NCBI RefSeq assembly: GCF_016741875.1
Contig: NZ_JAERRF010000006.1
Span: 310,001-374,000 of the forward strand
Direction: 5' to 3'
DNA: 64,000 nt
Source of the DNA: Streptomyces coffeae
GTDB lineage: Bacteria > Actinomycetota > Actinomycetes > Streptomycetales > Streptomycetaceae
Shown: one piece after another, positions 1 to 8,596 of the stretch
How positions within the stretch are numbered: position 1 is the stretch's first letter
Layout: each line of letters starts with the position of its first letter
Notes under the pieces: generated by a model
Told to the model about the DNA's origin: nothing
The model's input: the letters and a program-made list of their open reading frames with translations, nothing else
Databases searched by the model: none
Program-made: the position numbers and the translations under genes

Positions 1-93
1 GGCCGAGGCCCACAGGAGAACGGTGACGGCTGCCGCTGCCAGCGCGGGCCATTGCTGGTCGGAGCGGGTGTCCGTGGTATTGCTGATCGTCAT
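1..93 (-). CDS. EamA/DMT-family transporter, N-terminal fragment at window edge
   Basis: Only the first 31 codons are inside the window; the gene runs off the left edge. From an ATG at 93 a short polar segment (TISNTTDTRSDQQ) is followed by a hydrophobic run ending VTVLLWASA. That is the usual opening of the first membrane helix of EamA-type drug/metabolite exporters. It lies 62 bp downstream of the Lrp/AsnC regulator on the same strand, a pairing often seen for amino-acid exporters, so a role in small-molecule or amino-acid efflux is an inference. The start has only a poor ribosome binding site. The family call rests on one helix and on context. Confidence 0.6.
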   Translation of the reverse strand, partial: MTISNTTDTRSDQQWPALAAAAVTVLLWASA

Positions 94-155
94 GGCGGCG
101 AGGCTGGGCCCCGTTCCTTTCGGCTCTCGACGAACGATGGCGAACGCCGGTACGG

Positions 156-623
156 CTAGGGCTGCTTGGGTTCCTTGGGCGGCTCGACGGGGCCGCGGTA
201 GGGCAGGGTCCGGCTGAAGACCACGCTGGTGGTGGTGGAGCCGAACCGGGCCAACTCGTCCACGACCTCTTCCAGATGACGCATGGAGGTCGCGGCCACG
301 CGCACGGTGTAGCAGTCGTCGCCGGTGGTGCGCAGACACTCAAGGATCTCCCGGCGCTCCTCGAGCACCCGGTGCAGCGGCTGATGCTGATGAGCGGAGT
401 ACTTCAGGCGCACCAGCCCCAGCAGTGGGAAACCGGCCTTCTCCAGGTCGACTTCGGCCCGGTACCCGGTGATGACGCCCAGTGACTCCAGCCGCTTGAC
501 GCGGTCGGTGGTCGCGGAGGCGCTCAAGCCGACCCGGCGGCTCAGCTCGGTGATCGGCAGCCGGCCGTCCTGCTGGAGTTCGGACAGGATCGACCAGTCA
601 GTGGCATCGAGACTCTCGGTCAT
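156..623 (-). CDS. Lrp/AsnC family transcriptional regulator
   Basis: 155-residue protein. An N-terminal winged helix-turn-helix (about residues 5-50) contains WSILSELQQDGRLPITELSR and the recognition helix region SASATTDRVKRLESLGVI. An AsnC-type effector-binding domain follows (about 65-140, including CLRTTGDDCYTVRVAA). Length and order match Lrp/AsnC regulators, which form dimers or octamers and sense amino acids. The start was placed at the ATG at 623 (MTESLDATDW); an in-frame ATG 36 bp upstream would add a non-conserved tail (MFSPWICRYGGR). The EamA gene lies just downstream on the same strand, so it is the likeliest target. Effector unknown. Confidence 0.9.
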   Translation of the reverse strand: MTESLDATDWSILSELQQDGRLPITELSRRVGLSASATTDRVKRLESLGVITGYRAEVDLEKAGFPLLGLVRLKYSAHQHQPLHRVLEERREILECLRTTGDDCYTVRVAATSMRHLEEVVDELARFGSTTTSVVFSRTLPYRGPVEPPKEPKQP

Positions 624-704
624 TCGGCCACCGTACCGGCAGATCCACGGCGAGAACACCCTGAAGCCGTGAAAAGTCTGTCGCCTGAGGCCGGTGCGGG
701 CTGC

Positions 705-1496
705 TCAGGCGAAGCTCACCCGCTCCAGCCAGAAGTCCAGCAGCTCGCCGTCACCGAGGACCTCGATGCCCTCGCCCCGGGCGGGGCGCCGCTTGTAGAC
801 GAGGAGCAGCAGATCGGTGAGCGGAGCGCGGACGGCCACCGCGGCTTTCTCATGGGCGCGGCGCCAGACGATGGCCTCGCCGGTGAGGTCGACCACCCAC
901 TCCGCCCGCGACTCCGGCGCGGTGTCGGTGGCGTGGAGATGGAGGGTGCGGCCGGGGCCGAGCAGTTCGCGCATCCAGGGGTGGACGTCGAAGTGGAACG
1001 GCAGCGAGCCCAGCTCCATCCACTCGTCCAGGGCGTCGAGCGCGACCTCCTCGTCGAGGGTGAACTCCGCGCCGAGCGCCAGGGCCGCGTCCGCCCGGTG
1101 CAACGCCGTCTCGTAGGCGAACCGGCGGGCGTAGAAGCGGGCGGTGCGGTCGGGGACCGGGGTCCACAGCTCCGCTTCGGGCCCGGCCTCGCGCAGGGCG
1201 TCCGCGAGCCCGGCGGCGCCCTCGGTGAGCCACGGGCCCAGCACGGCGGGGTCCTCGTGGGTGTACTCCGACAGGTCGCGGAAGTGGTGGTCGGGGATCG
1301 GCCCGGTCGCCCGGGTGCGGACGAGCGTCTCGGCCCAGCGCTGGCCCCCGCCGAGATGGCGCAGCAACTGACCGGCGTTCCAGCCCGGGCAGGAGGGGAC
1401 GGGAGTGGTCAGATCGGCGCTCTCGATATGGGAGGTCAGCAGCCGGGTCTGGGTGACGATCTCCGAGCAGTGGCGGTCATGGCTCAACAGCGTCAT
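705..1496 (-). CDS. Maleylpyruvate isomerase family mycothiol-dependent enzyme
   Basis: 263 residues. The N-terminal half has the DinB/MDMPI four-helix bundle pattern: a VPSCPGWNAGQLLRHLGGG segment (about residues 33-52) with the Trp-Asn-x-x-x-x-x-His arrangement, then RFAYETALHRADAALALG (about 125-142) supplying further conserved His/Glu/Asp metal ligands. The C-terminal part (about 180-260) is the small sterol-carrier-like domain of this family. Members use mycothiol, the actinobacterial thiol, in isomerase or S-transferase reactions; the substrate cannot be told from the sequence. The gene stands alone between the Lrp regulator and a repeat-containing spacer. Start is the ATG at 1496, without a strong ribosome binding site. 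Confidence 0.85.
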   Translation of the reverse strand: MTLLSHDRHCSEIVTQTRLLTSHIESADLTTPVPSCPGWNAGQLLRHLGGGQRWAETLVRTRATGPIPDHHFRDLSEYTHEDPAVLGPWLTEGAAGLADALREAGPEAELWTPVPDRTARFYARRFAYETALHRADAALALGAEFTLDEEVALDALDEWMELGSLPFHFDVHPWMRELLGPGRTLHLHATDTAPESRAEWVVDLTGEAIVWRRAHEKAAVAVRAPLTDLLLLVYKRRPARGEGIEVLGDGELLDFWLERVSFA

Positions 1497-1558
1497 ACGG
1501 TCACGCTAAGCGCGCCGCGGAAAGTACCGCGAGGCGCCGTCGTTCGTCTGCGGCCGCG

Positions 1559-1624
1559 TCGTGGCTGGTCGCGCCCACGCGGCGGAGGCGCACATCGACA
1601 CAGCCCCGCGCCCCTTCGGGGCGC
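1559..1624. repeat. Streptomyces-type dispersed intergenic hairpin repeat
   Basis: The element begins at GTGGCTGGTCGCGC (1561) and ends in a tight hairpin: GCGCCCC at 1608-1614, loop TTC, GGGGCGC at 1618-1624. This sequence type, a CTGGTCGCGC half followed by a CCCCGCGCCCC-loop-GGGGCGC half, is familiar to me as a repeat scattered through intergenic regions of many Streptomyces genomes. I see no second copy in this window. It lies between two minus-strand genes and could act as a transcription terminator or mRNA stabiliser, but no function is shown. Confidence 0.55.
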
Positions 1625-1705
1625 AACCGAACCGCACCGGACGTGAGCGAGGCCGCTTAGTTCGCCTCACCGGCAATCAGCCGTGGCAGGACCGGCAGTA
1701 GAGCT

Positions 1706-1729
1706 CGGCGGGGGCCGCGGCCCCCGCCG
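1706..1729 (-). terminator. GC-rich hairpin terminator after the secreted protein gene
   Basis: A perfect 24-base palindrome (half-site CGGCGGGGGCCG) lies 30 bp past the stop codon of the minus-strand gene ending at 1759. There is no U-tract, as is common for Streptomyces terminators. A second, weaker GC hairpin overlaps 1724-1750. Confidence 0.6.
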
Positions 1730-1758
1730 CCGCGCGCAGCGGCGGCGGGGTGGCGGAA

Positions 1759-2484
1759 TCAGCCCACGCGCTCGATCCGGGCATTGCGGATCAGGTTCTT
1801 CCCGGGTTCGCGGACCTGCTCGAACGCGGCGTTGTTGAGCAGGGCGCAGCTGCCCGAGGTCGAGGTGACGGAGACGGTGGTGGACTTGTCGTTGTCCAGG
1901 TTGGTCACCTTCAGCTTGGTGCCGACCGGGAAGTCGCCGCTGGAGGCGGCCGGGGCCCCGGCCTCGCCGGACAGCGTCACGGTCGAGCCCTTGCACACGA
2001 CCTCGCCCGCGGCGGCCTCGCCACCGGCGTCACCGGCGCCGCCCGCCTGCTCGTCCGCGCCCCCGCCGGCCTGGTCACCGGCACCGCCCTCGTTGCCCGC
2101 GGCCTGGTCGCCCGCGCCGCCCTCGTTGCCCATGCCCTGGTCGCCGGCGTCGGCCGGTGGTTCGGCCCCGGCCTGGCCGGCGCTCTCGCCGACTTCACAG
2201 CCCGACGCCTCCTGCTTGCGCTTGATCTCCTCGATCACGGCCTCGCGGTTCTCGATGCGCGCCTGGGACTGCGCGTCCGGCTTGGCCTTCTGGTCCGCGA
2301 TGAACTTCTCGTTGTTGGCCAGGGCCTGAGCCAGCCCGGCGCAGGCCGAGGAGGACTGGGCCGCGCCCTCGGTGCTGGCGTTGCTCGTCGCCGCCATCAC
2401 CCCGGCGCCGGTGCCTGCCAGGGCGAGCGAGCCGACCAGCAGGCCGAGCTTCTTCTTGCGGCTGAGGGTCCTCTTGCGTGTCAT
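1759..2484 (-). CDS. Secreted protein with Gly/Ala-rich repeats and a C-terminal beta-barrel-like domain
   Basis: 241 residues, no firm family. The basic N-terminus (MTRKRTLSRKKK) and hydrophobic stretch LGLLVGSLALAGTGAGVMAA look like a Sec signal peptide. A charged helical segment with one Cys follows (about 45-95). A low-complexity linker carries imperfect GNEGGAGDQA repeats (about 115-160). The C-terminal 80 residues (from VVCKGSTVTLSGE) contain FPVGTKLKVTNL and a Cys pair, reminiscent of double-psi beta-barrel (RlpA-like) proteins but without their catalytic Asp. The start has a good GGAG box (AAAAAGGAGTCGGAG). A wall-associated role is an inference. A terminator follows at 1706-1729. Confidence 0.7.
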   Translation of the reverse strand: MTRKRTLSRKKKLGLLVGSLALAGTGAGVMAATSNASTEGAAQSSSACAGLAQALANNEKFIADQKAKPDAQSQARIENREAVIEEIKRKQEASGCEVGESAGQAGAEPPADAGDQGMGNEGGAGDQAAGNEGGAGDQAGGGADEQAGGAGDAGGEAAAGEVVCKGSTVTLSGEAGAPAASSGDFPVGTKLKVTNLDNDKSTTVSVTSTSGSCALLNNAAFEQVREPGKNLIRNARIERVG

Positions 2485-2916
2485 CTCCGACTCCTTTTTC
2501 TGACTGCCCGCATCTCCATACGGGCGGGATACGGAGTCGTTTCAGAGCGTTCGGAAATTTCTGCCACGAATATTTTTGAGGATTGAACGGAAGGGGCATT
2601 CCGGGCGGTACCTTAAAGAAGTCTTAAGCCTTAATGAAGGCTTAAGGTGGAATGCCAGGAGCAGCGCTCGGCCAGGTCAGCACCCTTGTGAGTGCCGGTG
2701 GTGGCTCGGATGTGCCAGTAATTCCGGACCGCTGGAAGGTGCGTCGGAAGGTGGTTTTACGGATCCGTCGGGGCGGCCCGGTCATGCCGTTTTCCGGTAG
2801 GCAACCGGCACCGGCGCCCGCCGGGGTGCCTTCCGTTCCCGCCGGGCGGGTGCGCCGCGGTGGAGACCGGCCGCCGAAGATCAACGCAACGCCCCGTGTG
2901 ATGTAGGGTTTTTGCT
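2485..2916. other. Divergent intergenic region, no gene seen
   Basis: 432 bp separate the minus-strand secreted protein from the plus-strand phosphatase. It is clearly richer in A/T than its surroundings between about 2550 and 2660 and contains a strong palindrome listed separately. Both flanking genes must be transcribed from here. Short open frames in this stretch have no ribosome binding sites or recognisable products. Confidence 0.6.
2610..2649. promoter_or_regulatory. AT-rich nested palindrome, likely operator
   Basis: A perfect 10-bp inverted repeat with a 4-base loop: CTTAAGCCTT at 2623-2632 and AAGGCTTAAG at 2637-2646. An outer, wider-spaced pair is present as well: ACCTTAA at 2610-2616 against TTAAGGT at 2643-2649. 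It lies about 140 bp upstream of the minus-strand start and 270 bp upstream of the plus-strand start. AT-rich dyads are rare in this genome, so a regulator-binding site is more likely than a terminator; there is no coding region ending nearby. Confidence 0.5.
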
Positions 2917-5724
2917 ATGAATGGGCGACTTGCCCTGCTTGCCGCTGTGGATCGGAACACCACGGAGAGCGAAGCCTTCCGGCTGGCCCTTCAGCACGCG
3001 GTGGCCGAGCTCGGCGGTCTCGGCGGCATGGTCCACCTCCGGGGCCCCATGTCCGCGCTGCGCCTGGTGTCCTCGGCCGGGCTGCCCCCGGCGTACACCC
3101 TGCCCTGGGAGATCGTCGACCAGGAGGGCGAGGCCGCGCCCGCCCAAGTCGTCCGCCGGGGTGACCAGGTCTGGGTGCCCGAGTCCGCGCCGGAGGTGTC
3201 GGGCGGCCCCGGGCCCCGTACCGGTATGGCCGCCGTCCCCGTCTTCGACGGTGACCGCACCGCCGGGGCGGTCACGGTGGTGAGAGGGGGCCGCGGAGAG
3301 CCGACCGATGAGCAGTGGGCGTTTCTGCGCGCTGTGGCCGCATGGGCCGAGGAGCGGATGAGCCAGGCGCCCCCGCCGGTCCGCCCGCCACAGGAGGAGT
3401 CGATCGGCAGCCACCTCACCGCCGCCCGCCGGATCGTGGAGGTGGGCACCTGGGACTGGAACATCCGCACCGGCGAACTGGCCTGGGACGAGGCGGCCAT
3501 GAAGGTCTTCGGCACCGACCCGGCCGACTTCGTCCCCAGCGTCGAGAGCTGGATGAAGATCGTCCATCCCGAAGACCTCCCCTCCACCCTGGCCGCCGCC
3601 CAGCAGGCGATCCGCGATCGCGGCATCTTCGAGGCCGAGTACCGGGTGCGCCGTCCCGACGGCAGCTACGGCTGGACCCAGGCTCGCGCCCGGGTGATCG
3701 TCGACGACCGGGGCGAACCGGTCCGGATGGTCGGCCACGGATGGGACAGCAACGAGGCCCGCTCGGCCTCCGACGCGCTCAGCCGCGCCCTGCGCCATAT
3801 GACCGACGGCTTCCTCGCCCTCGACGACACCGGGCGGATCACCTTCGTCAACCTGGAGGCGGAGCGCACCCTCGGCTCCTCCGAGGCGGAGCTGATCGGC
3901 CGGGTGCTGTGGGAACTGCCCACCCTGCGGCGGGTGTCCGGCCTCGAGGAGCGCTGTCGGCAAGCCACCGACACCTGCACCCCGTCCGGATTCGAGATCG
4001 AGCTGCCGGACACCGGACGCTGGTACCACCTGCGCCTGGTCCCCGCGCCGGGCGGCACCACCTGCTACTTCTCCGATGTCACCGAGCGGCGGCGGCATGA
4101 CGCCGAGCGCCAGGCCGCCGAACGCGCCGCCGCCCGCCGCGCCACCCGTATCTCCGAACTGACCGCCGCCCTCGCCAAGGCGACCACCTCCCGGGACGTG
4201 GTGGACGCGGTGGCGCGCCGGGTGCTGCCGCCCTTCGGCGCCAGCGGTCTGATCGTGCAGGCCATCGAGGAAAACCGCGGCTACAACGTCGGAGCCGTCG
4301 GATACTCCCGCGAGTTCCTGGCGGAGATGGACGGCAACCCCGTCTCGGAGTCCACCCCGATCGCGCACGCGATGCGCACCGGAGAACCCCTCTTCGTCTC
4401 CTCCGCGCAGGAGTACGCCGACCGCTTTCCGGCGCTGGCCGACCGTCCCCACGCCGTCGGCAAGCAGTCCTGGGCGTTTCTGCCGCTGACCGCTTCCGGT
4501 CGGCCCTTCGGCGCCTGTGTGATCAGTTTCGACCGGCCGCGCCGCCTCAACGGCGAGGAGCGCACCCTGCTGACCGCGATCGCCGCCCTCGTCGCCCAGG
4601 CCCTGGAGCGTGCCCGGCTCTACGACGCCGAGCACATCCGGGCCCAGGAGTTGCAGCGGGGTCTGCTGCCCCGGGAACTCCCTTCGCCGCCCGCCTGCCG
4701 GGCCGTTGCCCGCTACCTCCCCGCCGGACAGGGTATGGAGGTCGGGGGCGACTGGTACGACATCATCCCGCTCTCCGCGGAACAGGTCGCCTTCGTCATC
4801 GGCGATGTGATGGGCCACGGGCTGTCCGAGGCGGTCACCATGGGGCGGCTGCGCACCGCCGTGCACACCCTCGCCCATCTCGAGCTGCCGCCCGACGAGC
4901 TCATGAGCCATCTCAACGAGATCGTGGTCGGCCTCGGCGCGGACTCCTACGCCACCTGTCTGTATGCCCTGTACGACTCCACCACCCGCTGCTGCACCTT
5001 CGCCCGCGCCGGACATCCGCCGCCCGCCGTGGTGCACCCCGACGGCACCGCGTACTTCCCCGGCGTGATCCCCGACCCACCGCTGGGGGCCGCCGTGCCG
5101 CCCTTCGACACCGTCGAACTGACCCTGCCCGAGGGCAGTCTGCTCGCCTTCTACACCGATGGACTCGTGGAGTCGGCGGAGCGTGACATCGACGAGGGCA
5201 TGGCGCGGCTCGCCCGGCTGTTGCGCGATTCCCGCACGCTGGATCTGCACCGCGTCTGCGACGCCGTCACCGCCGGTCTGCTCCCGGTCGAGCAGCAGAG
5301 CGCCGACGACGCCGCCTTGCTCGTGGCCCGGGTGCACGCCCTGTCCGCCGCGCAGATGGCCTCCTGGCCGCTCCCGGAGGATCCGCAGGCGGCGGGGGAG
5401 GCCCGTAAGCACGTCCGTGAACAGCTCACCCTCTGGGGTCTGGACGAACTGGCCATGACCACCGAGCTGCTGGTCAGCGAGTTGGTCGCCAATGTGGTGC
5501 GGCATGCCAAGGGGCCGGTGCGGCTGCGGCTGCTGCGCAGCGCCAGTCTGGTCTGCGAGGTCTCCGACGGCAGTCTGACCACTCCGCGGATCCGCCGTGC
5601 CCTGGAGACGGATGAGGGCGGCCGCGGACTTCAGTTGATCTCCGCGCTCTGCCAGCGCTGGGGCACCCGTTACACCGCCACCGGTAAGTGCATCTGGACC
5701 GAGCAGACACTGCCCCCGTGCTGA
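2917..5724 (+). CDS. PAS/GAF-sensing SpoIIE-type serine phosphatase with anti-sigma kinase-like ATPase domain
   Basis: 935 residues, cytoplasmic, no membrane segment. Order: GAF-like domain (about 5-140), PAS fold of the PAS_3 type (about 165-285, WDWNIRTGELAWDEAAMKVFG and HPEDL), second PAS (about 290-395), short linker helix, GAF (about 405-560), PP2C/SpoIIE phosphatase (about 580-790, with GGDWYDIIPL, FVIGDVMGHG and FYTDGLVES carrying the metal-binding Asp residues), and HATPase_c of the RsbW type (about 800-930, with ELVANVVRHAK as N-box and DEGGRGLQL). Such proteins dephosphorylate anti-sigma-factor antagonists and so release alternative sigma factors. Having both phosphatase and kinase-like domains in one chain is common in Streptomyces. 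No partner gene is adjacent. Confidence 0.92.
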   Translation: MNGRLALLAAVDRNTTESEAFRLALQHAVAELGGLGGMVHLRGPMSALRLVSSAGLPPAYTLPWEIVDQEGEAAPAQVVRRGDQVWVPESAPEVSGGPGPRTGMAAVPVFDGDRTAGAVTVVRGGRGEPTDEQWAFLRAVAAWAEERMSQAPPPVRPPQEESIGSHLTAARRIVEVGTWDWNIRTGELAWDEAAMKVFGTDPADFVPSVESWMKIVHPEDLPSTLAAAQQAIRDRGIFEAEYRVRRPDGSYGWTQARARVIVDDRGEPVRMVGHGWDSNEARSASDALSRALRHMTDGFLALDDTGRITFVNLEAERTLGSSEAELIGRVLWELPTLRRVSGLEERCRQATDTCTPSGFEIELPDTGRWYHLRLVPAPGGTTCYFSDVTERRRHDAERQAAERAAARRATRISELTAALAKATTSRDVVDAVARRVLPPFGASGLIVQAIEENRGYNVGAVGYSREFLAEMDGNPVSESTPIAHAMRTGEPLFVSSAQEYADRFPALADRPHAVGKQSWAFLPLTASGRPFGACVISFDRPRRLNGEERTLLTAIAALVAQALERARLYDAEHIRAQELQRGLLPRELPSPPACRAVARYLPAGQGMEVGGDWYDIIPLSAEQVAFVIGDVMGHGLSEAVTMGRLRTAVHTLAHLELPPDELMSHLNEIVVGLGADSYATCLYALYDSTTRCCTFARAGHPPPAVVHPDGTAYFPGVIPDPPLGAAVPPFDTVELTLPEGSLLAFYTDGLVESAERDIDEGMARLARLLRDSRTLDLHRVCDAVTAGLLPVEQQSADDAALLVARVHALSAAQMASWPLPEDPQAAGEARKHVREQLTLWGLDELAMTTELLVSELVANVVRHAKGPVRLRLLRSASLVCEVSDGSLTTPRIRRALETDEGGRGLQLISALCQRWGTRYTATGKCIWTEQTLPPC

Positions 5725-6163
5725 CCGGCGCCCTTGCCCGTGGTGTGCGTCCGCCTCTGCCGTGTGGGGCGGCGGGGAGAGCGGGGAGGGCGGAACGTGC
5801 CACCGTCGACGGGGGGACCGACGCGCACTCAGGTACGGTGCGGGGCACCGTGAACACGTCGGGCCGCGGTGCTCGGCGTCGACGGTGCTGGTCATCGCGC
5901 CGGGCCCGCCCGTACGGCGGAGTGCCCGTTCCGCGGCTCTCTCCGCCGCGCGCAACCACTCTCACCCCGCCCCGGCCACCTGCGCAATTCCCTTGTCGCG
6001 CCTCTGACACCGGATCGCCATGGTTTTGACGCGACCTTTACGTCCGCGCACCGCGCGGTGTCCGGCGCTCCCGGCTGCCGGTAACCGCCCGTTGAGCAGT
6101 GGCGACAGCCGCCCCGATATCTTCGTGGGACCCCATGGCCCCCATGTACCGAGGTGAACTCCG
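5725..6163. other. Intergenic region, no gene seen
   Basis: 439 bp between the phosphatase and the next plus-strand gene. Reading frames here lack a ribosome binding site and recognisable product. I see no strong terminator or palindrome beyond ordinary GC-rich hairpins. An AT-richer patch near 6010-6045 could hold the promoter of the downstream gene. Confidence 0.5.
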
Positions 6164-6841
6164 GTGGAGTTGAAGCCGTATGAGCTCAAGCGGATCGAGG
6201 GACGGCTCGACTCCCCGGCCGACTGGGGCACCTGGTGCCGGATCGGCCGGATTCCCCCACCACCGGCCGAGGTCCGCATCGCCGCCGGAGGCGGGCGCCT
6301 GCGGCCCGGGTTCATCCGTCCGCATGTGCTGCTCGGCTATCTGCTCGTGGCACCGCTCATCCTGCTGGGCCTGGCGATCCCTCTCGGTCTCGCCCTGCTC
6401 GGGGGCGCCGTGGACGCCGTCCACCGGGCGTTCTCGGCCACCGTGCGGGAGAAGGCGCGCCGTGAGCGGGAGGAGCGGAAGGAGAAGGAGGAGCGGGACG
6501 CGGCGGAACTGACCGCGCACCGGCTCGACGAGACCTTCGACGGCGACTGGAACGGCCGCGCCGGACAGCTTCTGCTGCGCTGGTACGGGATGTCCCGATA
6601 CCCCCGGAGGCTGCTGCTGCGCACCGACACCCAGCTGGTGATCGCCGGACCACGGGGGCGGGTGAGCACCGGAACCCTCAGGAAGTCGCGGGTGCTGGAG
6701 CGGATACCTCGGGAGGAGGTGGCCATCGAGACCCCGCTGCCCGAGCGGTCCGATCTCAACCGGCTGCGTTTCCAGGATGGTTCATGGCTGGGTGTCACCT
6801 ATGTCCAGGACGAGGGGCTGCTCGGTCAGCTCAGCTTCTAG
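6164..6841 (+). CDS. Hypothetical membrane protein with charged coiled segment
   Basis: 225 residues starting at GTG 6164, preceded by GAGGTG. One or two membrane helices (about residues 55-82, LLGYLLVAPLILLGLAIPLGL) follow a soluble N-terminal 50 residues. Next comes a highly charged helix rich in Glu, Lys and Arg (about 93-118, REKARREREERKEKEERDAA), likely coiled coil. The C-terminal 100 residues look like a small beta-rich soluble domain (LLLRTDTQLVIAGPRGRV). I do not recognise a family. It is not obviously in an operon: 139 bp separate it from the next gene. Confidence 0.65.
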   Translation: MELKPYELKRIEGRLDSPADWGTWCRIGRIPPPPAEVRIAAGGGRLRPGFIRPHVLLGYLLVAPLILLGLAIPLGLALLGGAVDAVHRAFSATVREKARREREERKEKEERDAAELTAHRLDETFDGDWNGRAGQLLLRWYGMSRYPRRLLLRTDTQLVIAGPRGRVSTGTLRKSRVLERIPREEVAIETPLPERSDLNRLRFQDGSWLGVTYVQDEGLLGQLSF

Positions 6842-6980
6842 ACCGCCGTGGCCGCGCCGTGCCCGCTGATGGGCGTGTTGCCGGGCGCGGCATTTCGGTC
6901 TGATCCCTACACAACGTCCCGCTCGCCCGATACAGTACCTCTCCCCCCACGAGCACCAACCACCACATACAGGGGGACGT

Positions 6981-7604
6981 ATGTCCATCCGCACCGCGGC
7001 GCTCCTCGTCGCCGCCCTGGGCCTGTCGCTGACCGCATGCGGCACCGAGGGCGGTGGCACCACCGTGGACGTCACACCCCAGGCCGGGTCCTTCTCCTCG
7101 GCGGCCGAGAGCCCGGAGGGCGCCGGCGCCGCGGACACCCCGCGGGATGAACCCACCACCGGTGGATCCCTGGGCCCGGGGGTGTCGACCGTCGGCGACA
7201 CCATCAGCCTCAAGGGTGCGGAGGACGGCGAGAAACTGGATGTCACCCTGGTGAAGTGGCTCGACCCCGCCAAGAGCGCCGACCGCCACACCATCCCCTC
7301 CCTCGGCAAGCGCTGGGTCGCCGCGCAGATCCGGCTCGTCAACACCGGCTCCGCCACCTACCGTGACAGCCCGCCGGACTGCGTCCGGGTCGCGGACGCC
7401 GAGGGGCGGCGCTACGACGCCACCGTCGCCGATATCGCCGCGGGATCCTCGATGGCGACCCATCTGAAGCTGGCCACCGGCGCCAAGGCCGTGGGCTGGG
7501 TGGTCGCCGAGGTGCCCACGGGGGCCGCGGTGACCTCGCTCCAGTTCATCCCGAGCGGTGGCGCCGCCGACGAGACCGGCCAGTGGGCGGTCCGCAAGGG
7601 CTGA
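6981..7604 (+). CDS. Secreted lipoprotein, DUF4352-like
   Basis: 207 residues. Type II signal peptide with lipobox LTAC (modified Cys20). A Ser/Thr/Glu/Pro-rich linker runs to about residue 70. A beta-sandwich-like domain follows, with the DUF4352 pattern (GDTISLKGAEDGEKLDVTLV, then GKRWVAAQIRLVNTGSATY and a closing AVGWVVAEVPTGAAVTSLQF). This fold occurs in many actinobacterial surface lipoproteins and is taken to be structural or ligand-binding; no enzyme motif is seen. The start codon follows GGGGG (about 6972-6976) by a few bases. The gene precedes the GntR regulator by 52 bp but is probably unrelated to the phosphonate genes. Confidence 0.75.
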   Translation: MSIRTAALLVAALGLSLTACGTEGGGTTVDVTPQAGSFSSAAESPEGAGAADTPRDEPTTGGSLGPGVSTVGDTISLKGAEDGEKLDVTLVKWLDPAKSADRHTIPSLGKRWVAAQIRLVNTGSATYRDSPPDCVRVADAEGRRYDATVADIAAGSSMATHLKLATGAKAVGWVVAEVPTGAAVTSLQFIPSGGAADETGQWAVRKG

Positions 7605-7656
7605 CGCCGCGGGGCCGTCCGCTCCGCCGGGGCCGCCGTCTGCGACGATCACTGAC

Positions 7657-8439
7657 GTGGACTACCCGAATGATCAGGCCCCCGGCGCCCCGGTCCGTGC
7701 CGGTATCCCCGAACACGGCCGTGTGCCCAAGTACTACGCGGTGAAGACACAACTCGCCGCACTCCTGGACGACCTCGGCGAGGGTGGCCTGCTGCCCACC
7801 GAGCGCGATCTGTCGGAGCGGTACGAGGTCGCGCGCGAGACCGTACGGCAGGCGCTGCGCGAGCTGCTGCTCGAAGGCCGGGTGCGGCGGGCCGGACGGG
7901 GCACTGTGGTGGCGGGGCCGAAGCTGGCGCAGCCGCTGGCGCTGGCCAGCTACACCGAGGGCGTGCGGCGTCAGGGGCTGCGCCCGGGGCGTACCCTCAT
8001 CTGCCTCGACCGGTTCCCGTGTCCGCAAGGGCTGGCGGACGAGGCCGGGCTCGAGCGCGGCGAACCGGTGTGGCACCTGGAGCGTGTGCTGCTCGCGGAC
8101 GATGAGCGGGTCGGCCTGGAGAGCACCTATGTCGCGGTGGCGCGGGTGCCGCGGTTGGACACCGACTTCGACCCCGATTCGTCCTTCTACGGCTATCTCC
8201 GCGACCGGCTCGGCATCTCCTTCGGCGACGCGGACGAACGTCTGGAGACGGTGCTGGCCACGCCCCGCGAGGCGCTGCTGATCGGGACCCCGCCCGCGCT
8301 GCCGATGCTGCTGATCCACCGGGTCTCGCGGGACACCGAGGGGCGCCCGCTGGAGCGGGTCCGGTCGCTGTACCGGGGCGACCGCTTCAGCTTCACGACT
8401 CATCTCGGACAGCCGCTCGGAACGGACGACAAAAACTAA
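7657..8439 (+). CDS. GntR/HutC-family regulator of the phosphonate operon
   Basis: 260 residues from GTG 7657 (in-frame upstream starts would overlap the lipoprotein gene and add a Pro/Ala tail). The N-terminal winged helix (about 15-85) contains LLPTERDLSERYEVARETVR and QALRELLLEGRVRRAGRGT, typical of GntR. The remainder is a UTRA effector-binding domain (about 105-250, with LERVLLADDERVGLESTYV and LIHRVSRDTEGRPLERVRS). HutC/PhnF-type regulators commonly sense the substrate of the neighbouring pathway. Here the gene sits just upstream of the 2-aminoethylphosphonate genes, so repression by this protein and relief by the phosphonate or an intermediate is the likely logic. It has its own terminator. 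Confidence 0.9.
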   Translation: MDYPNDQAPGAPVRAGIPEHGRVPKYYAVKTQLAALLDDLGEGGLLPTERDLSERYEVARETVRQALRELLLEGRVRRAGRGTVVAGPKLAQPLALASYTEGVRRQGLRPGRTLICLDRFPCPQGLADEAGLERGEPVWHLERVLLADDERVGLESTYVAVARVPRLDTDFDPDSSFYGYLRDRLGISFGDADERLETVLATPREALLIGTPPALPMLLIHRVSRDTEGRPLERVRSLYRGDRFSFTTHLGQPLGTDDKN

Positions 8440-8458
8440 CGGGAGAAAACCCACCAAG

Positions 8459-8492
8459 AGGGGCGTCCGGCAGATCAGGGCGCCCCTTTTTC
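8459..8492 (+). terminator. Rho-independent terminator after the GntR gene
   Basis: Stem arms AGGGGCG (8459-8465) and CGCCCCT (8481-8487) are followed by a T-run at 8487-8491. It separates the regulator transcript from the phosphonate operon, whose own promoter must therefore lie between about 8490 and 8580. That interval contains AT-rich sequence (GTTACGGAATGATAACGGG). Confidence 0.8.
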
Positions 8493-8596
8493 TGTTACGG
8501 AATGATAACGGGTCTAGGCCAAGATTGGGTGCCCGTTCACCATGGCGTTGCCAACCGGATGAGCCCGGTCCACCCGACCAAAGGAGCGTCACAGAC

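Noticed and set aside
2881-5955. A 1024-residue open frame on the minus strand opposite the SpoIIE phosphatase
   Set aside because: The plus-strand frame has all domain motifs of a known family. The antisense frame is Gly/Arg/His/Gln-rich without a fold, the usual result of high G+C third positions.
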